From positions 1 to 20,980 of the forward strand of contig JAFGNQ010000419.1 in NCBI GenBank assembly GCA_016926925.1: a stretch of 20,980 nucleotides of DNA, in the 5' to 3' direction. Positions 15,611-20,980 of the stretch are shown here, one piece after another. Made by a program: the position numbers and the translations under genes. Under the pieces are notes generated by a model that was given only the letters and a program-made list of their open reading frames with translations, searched no databases and was not told the origin of the DNA. Each line of letters opens with the position of its first letter. The stretch's first letter is position 1. Origin of the DNA: Candidatus Aminicenantota bacterium (GTDB lineage: Bacteria > Acidobacteriota > Aminicenantia > Aminicenantales > Aminicenantaceae).

Positions 15611-16990
15611 TCAGAAAGGTCCCAAACGGATGAGATGAGCAATGAGTACCGCCACAGAACCAATGCCTAGCCAAATCAGGAGCAGAGGATAAAGCCAGCG
15701 GATCCAGGTCGCCCAGGGTATTTTCAAGATACCCAGGGCAGCCATAAAATATCCCATGGTGGGAGCAAAAATATTTGTGAAACCATTGCCAAGCTGATAA
15801 GCAAGCACATTTGTCTGTCGTGTTATGCCAAGCAGGTCTCCAAGAGGCGCAAGAACCGGCATTGAGACTGCTGCCTGCCCGCTTCCTGAAGGAACAATGA
15901 AATTCAGTCCATTCTGCATGGCATATATTCCCAGTACATTTATTGACGAAGGCAATTTTTGAATAACAGCAGTAATTGTGTGGGTGATGGTATCTATAAC
16001 ACAAGCATCTCTTAATATAACAAACGTGCCCCTGGCTAATCCGACAACCAAAGCCGCATAGGTAATATCGGAGGCACCTTTAATGAAGCTGTTTGCGGTT
16101 TTATCTAAAGACAAACCTCCAAGAGGGCCAACGATAATTGAGAGGCCGAAAAAAAGTGAGGAAAGCTCGATAATGCCCCATTTCCAGCAGATCGCTCCTG
16201 TTGCGAGCAATGCAAGGGCCAGAATTGAAACCAGCAACACAGTTAGCTGTTTTTTGGTGAGTCGATCTTCAGTTTTTTGCTCCTCATTGAACTGACGCTG
16301 CTGATCGGATTCATACATCAGACTGATCGAAGGCTTAGCCCTCACCTTGGCTGCGTAACGGGTAAGATACAAGATTGTCACTGAAGTAATTACGGACCAG
16401 AGAACAAGTCTGAATCCAATTCCCGAAAAGAGAGGCAGGCCGACAATTCCCTGGGCAACACCAACCGTGAAGGGATTCATGAAAGCGGAGGCAAAACCGG
16501 CATTGGCTCCCACAAGAGCGATTCCACCGGCCACCAGAGAATCATAGCCCAAAGAGCGTGACAGCAAAAGCAAAGCAGGCAAAAAAATGAGTGTTTCTTC
16601 GGCAATGCCGATACTCCCGCCTCCAATCGCAAACAGGAGCGTCAAGAGAGGCACGATTAAAGCCCTTCTTTTGCCAATACGGCGCGTGAGCGAATTGATG
16701 CCAGTCTCAATGGTTCCCGTGGCATTCAGCACTCCAAACGCTCCTCCAATAATAAAAATGAAAAATACAATATCCGCGACCTCTTTTAATCCTTTAGGAA
16801 AGGCCAAAAAGATGTCACCTGGGCCTGCCGGGGCTGCTTTTACCGTATGATAAGAGCCAGGATCGATGATTACTCTTTCTTGCTGTTCGATGCGGATGTA
16901 TTCGCCTGAAGGGATGAGCCAAGTGCTTAGAGCAGCGATGATCATGAGACATAACAGCAAAACATAGGTGTGAGGGACTTTGAACTTCAT
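15611..16990 (-). CDS. DcuC/YfcC-family membrane carrier
   Basis: This 459-residue inner-membrane protein belongs to the C4-dicarboxylate anaerobic carrier / YfcC family, which includes dicarboxylate, short-peptide and basic amino acid exchangers. The N-terminus KVPHTYVLLLCLMIIAALST followed by WLIPSGEY is the family hallmark. About eleven to twelve hydrophobic segments are visible, with two re-entrant-type motifs: NPFTVGVAQGIVGLP (172-186) and NFIVPSGSGQAAVSMPVLAP (363-382). A charged cytoplasmic loop at about 217-247 separates the halves. The start has GAGG five bases upstream. It is the first intact gene of the leftward run and the only transporter in the window, so uptake or exchange of the pathway substrate is likely. 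The substrate class cannot be fixed from sequence. Confidence 0.85.
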   Translation of the reverse strand: MKFKVPHTYVLLLCLMIIAALSTWLIPSGEYIRIEQQERVIIDPGSYHTVKAAPAGPGDIFLAFPKGLKEVADIVFFIFIIGGAFGVLNATGTIETGINSLTRRIGKRRALIVPLLTLLFAIGGGSIGIAEETLIFLPALLLLSRSLGYDSLVAGGIALVGANAGFASAFMNPFTVGVAQGIVGLPLFSGIGFRLVLWSVITSVTILYLTRYAAKVRAKPSISLMYESDQQRQFNEEQKTEDRLTKKQLTVLLVSILALALLATGAICWKWGIIELSSLFFGLSIIVGPLGGLSLDKTANSFIKGASDITYAALVVGLARGTFVILRDACVIDTITHTITAVIQKLPSSINVLGIYAMQNGLNFIVPSGSGQAAVSMPVLAPLGDLLGITRQTNVLAYQLGNGFTNIFAPTMGYFMAALGILKIPWATWIRWLYPLLLIWLGIGSVAVLIAHLIRLGPF

Positions 16991-17038
16991 TTTAGCCTCA
17001 CATTTCGCTTTTTATTGAGATTCACTTTGTCCCTCTTA

Positions 17039-17066
17039 AGGAAAATTCCTGTTCAAATCCGGATTT
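17039..17066. promoter_or_regulatory. Two palindromes upstream of the carrier gene, possible operator
   Basis: AGGAA-AA-TTCCT (17039-17050) and the perfect AAATCCGGATTT (17055-17066) lie 49 to 76 bases upstream of the carrier ATG. The first resembles the GGAAA...TTTCC core seen in some IclR-family operators. An IclR gene lies nearby, so regulator binding here is plausible. No confident -35/-10 pair was found beside it. Confidence 0.3.
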
Positions 17067-17134
17067 TCAGGCAAGATATTCTTTAATAACATAATAACAC
17101 AACGAGTGACAAGAGGCATGTATACCAAGATGCC

Positions 17135-17926
17135 CTAGAAATATAAGCGTTGTCCAAGGAGGCCTTGTACTCTAAGTTTTCGGGCCCAAGGCAATCCTTG
17201 CTGCCAAATAATATTCGTTCCAATCACTATACCGAAAGGAGCAAAGTAAACGCCCCCGAACTTGGCCATACATCTTCTGTCTCGCCATAGAGGTGCGTCT
17301 TCGGCATTGATGAGCTCGTTCTTGTCCACGTAGCCCTTGGCTTTGTACCAGGCTTTAGACCATGTGAAAGAAGCATAGAACTGAAAGTTATTGGAAAGGC
17401 GCTTATTGGCTACAAGCATGAAAGCTCTGTAAGTCGATTCATCTCCGGGATTTGTGAGGTAATTGAATTTTCCATCCGAAGTATTGAATAAAGTGATGAT
17501 ATTACCTGAATATGCGTCAAGTACGGGAAACTCCGTATATTGGGCTTTTGTATTGAGCAGTCCTAATAGGTTCCGAGTTTCTTTATAGATGAAGGTTGCA
17601 GACAGCGAGAAATCCGAGGTGATTTCTCGCTCCAGAGCAACAGAGAATTGATCGCTGTATTCGGGTTTCAAATTGGGATCAAGGCCCGATTGAGCAAGCG
17701 GTTCCCAACTCCATGCCGGAATATCATAAGCTCCGGTACCCCAATTGTACCAATTTGCGTAAAGGGTGGTTCGAGCCGGAGTTACATCATCAATATCTCC
17801 AATTATCAAAGCGTTGTAATAGCGGCCGAAAGTCGCTCGGAAAAGTGTTTTTCTGTCTGCCGTAAGTTGGTAATTTCTACCGACCGGCAGAGCGAGAAAA
17901 ACAAATTCACCTTTTTCGCCATTGAG
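17135..17926 (-). pseudogene. TonB-dependent receptor remnant (beta-barrel piece)
   Basis: This 263-codon open frame has no ATG start and reads like the late barrel of a TonB-dependent outer-membrane receptor. YQLTADRKTLFRATFGRYYN is the usual strand after the ordered-plug region, followed by EYSDQFSVALEREITSDFSLSATFIYK, KRLSNNFQFYASFTWSKAW and finally GLPWARKLRVQG. Intact homologues continue past this point to a final strand. Here the frame stops after GQRLYF, so the terminal beta signal needed for assembly is missing. At the other end the frame simply begins after a TAA at 17927-17929. Both ends are lost, so this is a relic. An intact copy next to the carrier and IclR genes would have been the uptake partner of the cluster. 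Confidence 0.75.
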
Positions 17927-18239
17927 TTATTTTAGACGCATCAAATGTTCCACTATACGGAAAATCTTTCTGATTAATGGAATTAAAGTTACACACAATA
18001 ATCCTTTTGTCGAGTGATATGTTTTTTTTATTTGATCAATAAGAGTAAATTTTATTTGTATTATTTTATATGTTTATCTTGCAAAATCAGGAAATAAATT
18101 ACATGATAGAAAAGTGATAAGACTGCTTAGGGTTTTTGAGGCCAATAAATCTGGAATCAATAAAACTTGACAGCACAAAGATTGTTAGAGATTAATTTTT
18201 CGCATACCAAAATAGTATTTCATATTACGGAACAAACAT
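17927..18239. other. AT-rich intergenic region upstream of the IclR gene
   Basis: These 313 bases have very low GC content (13 of 60 bases in 18001-18060) and no gene. They contain a TTCC-N7-GGAA dyad (17948-17962), two copies of TACGGAA (about 17957 and 18226), and the promoter candidate listed separately. The composition suggests a regulatory or recombined stretch where the receptor gene was broken. Confidence 0.5.
18167..18196 (+). promoter_or_regulatory. Candidate promoter of the IclR gene
   Basis: A perfect TTGACA (18167-18172), an 18-base spacer and ATTAAT (18191-18196, four of six matches to TATAAT). A start near 18203 would leave a leader of about 37 bases before the ATG at 18240. 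Confidence 0.45.
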
Positions 18240-19025
18240 ATGGTAGATCCAGCAAAAAGAACTACAGGATTTGTGAATTCGCTTGCCCGGGGGCTTTCAA
18301 TACTTGAAGCTTTTGATTCTGGGAATCCTGAAATGGGCATAACAGAGTTATACCAAAGGACATCCCTACCTAAAAGCACTGTCCACCGGCTCATTAAAAC
18401 GCTCTGCGATCTGGGCTATGTCAAGCCGGTCGAAGCAGAAAACAAATACACATTAGGTCCTAAAGTCTTAAGCCTAGGCTTTACAGTGCTTTCCAGTCTT
18501 GAACTCAGAGAAGTCGCTCACCCTTATTTAAAAGACCTTTCAAAGTCTATCGGAGAGACGGTCAACTTGGCCATTCTTGACAAATGGCAACTTGTATACG
18601 TGGAGAGGGTGAAAACTCAACAAATCGTGAACATCAATCTTCATATCGGCTCCCGGTTGGAGCTTTTCAACACATCTATGGGCAGAGTTTTAGCTGCATT
18701 CCAGAGCGAAGACTGGAAAAGCGAATACATGAGATATTTAAAAAAAATTCCCGAAGCTAAAAATTATTGGCGGGACAACGGAAAAAAATTGATGGAAATT
18801 CTCAATCAAGTCAAGGATTCCGGCTACGCAATCAATGATGAAGATCTCGCGCCAGGATTAAGATCTGTTGCGTTTCCAGTGAAAAACAGGGAGGGTAAAG
18901 TAGAAGGAGCTGTGAATATTGCTGTAAGCTCAAGCCTCTATTCCATTGAGAGGCTTAAAGCAAAGCTAGTATTACCGCTTGAAAAAACAACGCAAGCCAT
19001 TTCTTCAGCCCTCGGCTACAATTAA
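18240..19025 (+). CDS. IclR-family transcriptional regulator
   Basis: This 261-residue regulator has the usual two domains. The N-terminal winged helix-turn-helix (about 12-75) contains SLARGLSILEAF, ITELYQRTSLPKSTVHRLIK and the wing segment VEAENKYTLG. The C-terminal ligand-binding domain (about 85-255) has ETVNLAILDKWQLVYVERV, SMGRVLAAF, DSGYAINDEDLAPGLRSVAF and GAVNIAVSS. Most IclR proteins respond to a small carboxylic or aromatic acid and control adjacent catabolic genes. Only 18 bases separate it from the aminotransferase gene, so the two are co-transcribed. It points away from the carrier and peptidase run, the common divergent arrangement, although the receptor relic lies between. The ribosome binding site is poor (ACGGAAC). 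Ligand unknown. Confidence 0.92.
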   Translation: MVDPAKRTTGFVNSLARGLSILEAFDSGNPEMGITELYQRTSLPKSTVHRLIKTLCDLGYVKPVEAENKYTLGPKVLSLGFTVLSSLELREVAHPYLKDLSKSIGETVNLAILDKWQLVYVERVKTQQIVNINLHIGSRLELFNTSMGRVLAAFQSEDWKSEYMRYLKKIPEAKNYWRDNGKKLMEILNQVKDSGYAINDEDLAPGLRSVAFPVKNREGKVEGAVNIAVSSSLYSIERLKAKLVLPLEKTTQAISSALGYN

Positions 19026-19043
19026 TTCAAAAAAGGTAAGAAC

Positions 19044-20384
19044 ATGGCAGTCAATTATCCGCAAGGACATGTTTTTTATCGCAACCTCTATCGCACTTTT
19101 CCGGTCATCACTCATGGAAAGGGAGTTTATCTGTATGATTCGGATGGAGGTCGATATCTGGATGCCAGCGGCGGTGCAGCGGTCGTTAACATCGGGCATG
19201 GCATCGCTGAAATTTCCGGATCGCTTTCGTCACAAGCATATAAGGTCGGATATGTAAACGGCACGCAGTTCAGTCATCAACCTGTCGAAGATCTCGCGGA
19301 AAGAATTGCCGAATTTCTTCCATTTTCTGATGGAAAAATTTTCTTTTTAACCAGCGGCTCAGAAGCTATCGAGGCTTCAATAAAGTTGGCAAGACAATAC
19401 TGGGTGGAACAAGGTCAGAAGGAAAAATTTTATGTTCTGTCGCGCAATCCCAGTTATCATGGAAATACATTGGCTGCCCTTTCTCTGTCAGCCAGGGAAC
19501 ACTATAAATATATCTATCAGCCGATGCTGATGAAATCCAGTATGATACCGGCTCCTTACTGTTACCGCTGTTTCTGTCAAGAGATCTTCCCCTCCTGTAA
19601 TAGCAAATGTGCGCATGAATTGGAAAAACGTATCCTGAAGCTGGGAAAAGAAAATGTTTCTGCTTTTATCACTGAGGTCATAGGTGGATCATCCACGGGC
19701 GTAACGGTTCCTCCTCCTGAGTATTTTTCCACTATCCGCAAGATCTGCGATGAGTACGAAATCCTGTTGATTGTCGATGAGGTCATGACAGGAATCGGCC
19801 GGACCGGAAAATGGCTGGCCAGTCATCATTTCAACCTGAAACCCGATATCGTTGTTCTGGGAAAGGGACTGACCAGCGGCTATTTTCCCCTGAGCGCTGT
19901 GGCGACGACCAAAGAAATTGTCGATGTTCTGTACGACAACGGCCGGAACTTTCTTCATTCACAAACCTTTGCCCATCATCCAGTGGGATGCGCCGCCGGT
20001 TTGGCTACTTTGGATTACATCAGAGACCATGATCTTCTGAAAAAAAGCCGTGAAAACGGAAGCGTTCTTTTATCGGAGCTCTCCGCACTTTTATCGCATC
20101 CTCATGTGGGAGATGTCAGGGGAAGAGGATTGCTGGCGGCGGTGGAATTTGTCAGCGATAAGAAGGATAAAACTCCCTTCCCTCGGGAGTTGAAATATGT
20201 GGAGAAATTTTTTCAGCGCGCACTCAAGAACGGGATTGTTATTTGGCCGAATGTCGGGCATGCCGACGGAGTCAACGGAGACCTGGTGCTCGTGGCTCCG
20301 CCTTTCACGATAAGCATGCAAGAGATCTCGCGAATCAGGCGTCTGCTCGAAGATACTCTTGCAGAAATGGATACCATACTCTGA
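19044..20384 (+). CDS. Class III (omega-amino acid type) aminotransferase
   Basis: This 446-residue PLP enzyme is of the class III family, which transfers amino groups from the distal end of substrates such as beta-alanine, GABA, taurine, ornithine or 6-aminohexanoate. Active-site parts are FLTSGSEAIE (101-110, phosphate binding), PSYHG (136-140), IVDEVMTGIGRTGKW (243-257, Asp245 to the PLP nitrogen) and LGKGLTSGYFPLSAV (272-286, Schiff-base Lys274). A cysteine cluster PYCYRCFCQEIFPSC plus Cys189 is present; similar cysteines occur in one aminotransferase branch and may bind metal. It follows the IclR gene after 18 bases, and its ribosome binding site is AAAAGG. Together with the P1 peptidases and CoA-transferase it supports a route for a beta- or omega-amino acid. 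Exact donor unknown. Confidence 0.9.
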   Translation: MAVNYPQGHVFYRNLYRTFPVITHGKGVYLYDSDGGRYLDASGGAAVVNIGHGIAEISGSLSSQAYKVGYVNGTQFSHQPVEDLAERIAEFLPFSDGKIFFLTSGSEAIEASIKLARQYWVEQGQKEKFYVLSRNPSYHGNTLAALSLSAREHYKYIYQPMLMKSSMIPAPYCYRCFCQEIFPSCNSKCAHELEKRILKLGKENVSAFITEVIGGSSTGVTVPPPEYFSTIRKICDEYEILLIVDEVMTGIGRTGKWLASHHFNLKPDIVVLGKGLTSGYFPLSAVATTKEIVDVLYDNGRNFLHSQTFAHHPVGCAAGLATLDYIRDHDLLKKSRENGSVLLSELSALLSHPHVGDVRGRGLLAAVEFVSDKKDKTPFPRELKYVEKFFQRALKNGIVIWPNVGHADGVNGDLVLVAPPFTISMQEISRIRRLLEDTLAEMDTIL

Positions 20385-20391
20385 TAGAGAA

Positions 20392-20416
20392 AAAATAAGG
20401 TTGCGGACCTTATTTT
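20392..20416 (+). terminator. Perfect hairpin after the aminotransferase gene
   Basis: AAAATAAGGT and ACCTTATTTT form a ten-base perfect stem around TGCGG, eight bases after the stop. The A-rich left arm and T-rich right arm look like a short bidirectional Rho-independent terminator, though no extra T-tract follows the stem. It could separate the IclR-aminotransferase transcript from the thiolase gene. Confidence 0.5.
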
Positions 20417-20491
20417 GTGCAGCTATTCATGAGAAAACAAAGCCGGATAGAGATGAAATGAAAGGGTTTTATTCAGGAAGGAGGGAGAATT

Positions 20492-20980
20492 ATGGCTCTT
20501 GAATCAAAGTCACGAGTGGTCATGCTAAGTGCAGTACGTACGCCCGTTGGCAAATTCGGCGGAAGCTTCACAGATATGAGTGCCGTCTCACTGGGAACCA
20601 TTGCTGCGACGGAAGCCCTGAAGAGGGCTCGGATATTGCCCGAGCAGGTGGATGAAGTCATTTTCGGTCAGGCCCGCCAGGCCGGAAACCGACCCAACCC
20701 AGCCCGGCAAATACTATATAAAACCGGCATTCCGGTAGAAAAACCGGCTTTCACGGTCAATAAGGCGTGTGCCTCGGGAATAAAGTCTATTCAGCTAGGG
20801 TATCAGTCTCTTCTCCTCGGTGAGAACAAGGTTGTTCTAGTCGGCGGGATCGAGAATATGTCACAAATCCCATTCATGCTCGATAGGGCGAGGTGGGGGT
20901 ACCGGCTTGGCGATAGCGTGCTCGTAGACGGGATGTACAGGGATGGCCTGTTTTGTCCGCTGGCCGATATGATCATGGGC
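20492..20980 (+). CDS. Thiolase (acetyl-CoA acetyltransferase family), partial
   Basis: These are the first 163 codons of a thiolase, which joins or splits acetyl-CoA and acyl-CoA units. A very strong AGGAAGGAGGGAG precedes the ATG. Family signs are VVMLSAVRTPVGKFGGSF (9-26), VDEVIFGQARQAG (53-65), NPARQ, and TVNKACASGIKSIQLG (88-103) with the nucleophile Cys93. GGIENMSQIPFML then leads into the flexible loop. The frame is still open at the window edge, so the His and second Cys of the active site are not seen. A short-chain acetoacetyl-CoA or beta-ketoadipyl-CoA thiolase is likely. It could supply the last, acetyl-CoA-releasing step for the CoA thioester made by the CoA-transferase. Confidence 0.93.
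   Translation, partial: MALESKSRVVMLSAVRTPVGKFGGSFTDMSAVSLGTIAATEALKRARILPEQVDEVIFGQARQAGNRPNPARQILYKTGIPVEKPAFTVNKACASGIKSIQLGYQSLLLGENKVVLVGGIENMSQIPFMLDRARWGYRLGDSVLVDGMYRDGLFCPLADMIMG

Noticed and set aside
15520..15613. Direct repeat AATTTCGTCA at 15520-15529 and 15604-15613, 84 bases apart
   Set aside because: A ten-base AT-rich match is expected by chance now and then, and one copy overlaps the carrier stop codon; no further copy was seen.
15465..16004. 179-codon leftward frame ending in the same MTNISVWRYEIE stretch
   Set aside because: Most of it lies in another frame of the carrier gene and is rich in Cys, His and Trp with no family pattern. Only its last 12 codons have their own ribosome binding site.
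1..20980. CRISPR array, tRNA, rRNA, insertion sequence or phage genes
   Set aside because: No regularly spaced repeats, cloverleaf, transposase, integrase or terminal inverted repeat pair could be recognised by eye.

Overview
The window looks like chromosomal DNA from a Gram-negative heterotrophic bacterium. It encodes a TonB-dependent receptor remnant, two predicted lipoproteins, Sec and Tat signal peptides, and many peptidases and amidases. The mix of CocE/S15, M20, M28 and P1 (S58) peptidases with a TonB receptor resembles protein-degrading lineages such as Candidatus Aminicenantes or other Acidobacteriota-related groups. That placement is inferred from gene content only; no rRNA or marker gene is present.

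Layout. Bases 1-91 hold the start of a leftward exported protein. Bases 207-499 hold a frameshifted tetratricopeptide remnant just after a leftward CocE-type hydrolase (500-2314). A rightward secreted AbgB-like M20 amidohydrolase (2705-4174) converges on a leftward run of ten intact genes (16990 down to 4190). In transcription order these are: a DcuC/YfcC-type carrier, a cytoplasmic M20 amidohydrolase, both subunits of a family I CoA-transferase, an ankyrin lipoprotein, a Tat-signal histone-deacetylase-family amidohydrolase, a glutamate-carboxypeptidase-II-like M28 lipoprotein, two tandem P1 (DmpA/BapA/NylC-type) peptidases, and an MttB-family methyltransferase. Upstream of the carrier is a TonB-receptor fragment that has lost both ends (17135-17926). 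After an AT-rich stretch come a rightward IclR regulator, a class III aminotransferase and the start of a thiolase, which runs off the window.

How the genes may work together. The periplasmic or surface enzymes (CocE, AbgB-like M20, M28, Tat P1, Tat HDAC-like) could cut amides and peptides. The carrier could import the products, and the cytoplasmic M20 and second P1 could finish hydrolysis. The class III aminotransferase, CoA-transferase and thiolase could turn a released amino acid into CoA thioesters and acetyl-CoA. The MttB homologue suggests that a methylated or quaternary amine is also involved. This fits a catabolic island for unusual amide-linked amino acids (beta- or omega-amino acid conjugates), with the IclR protein as the obvious candidate regulator. 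The individual family calls are strong. The shared pathway is a hypothesis.
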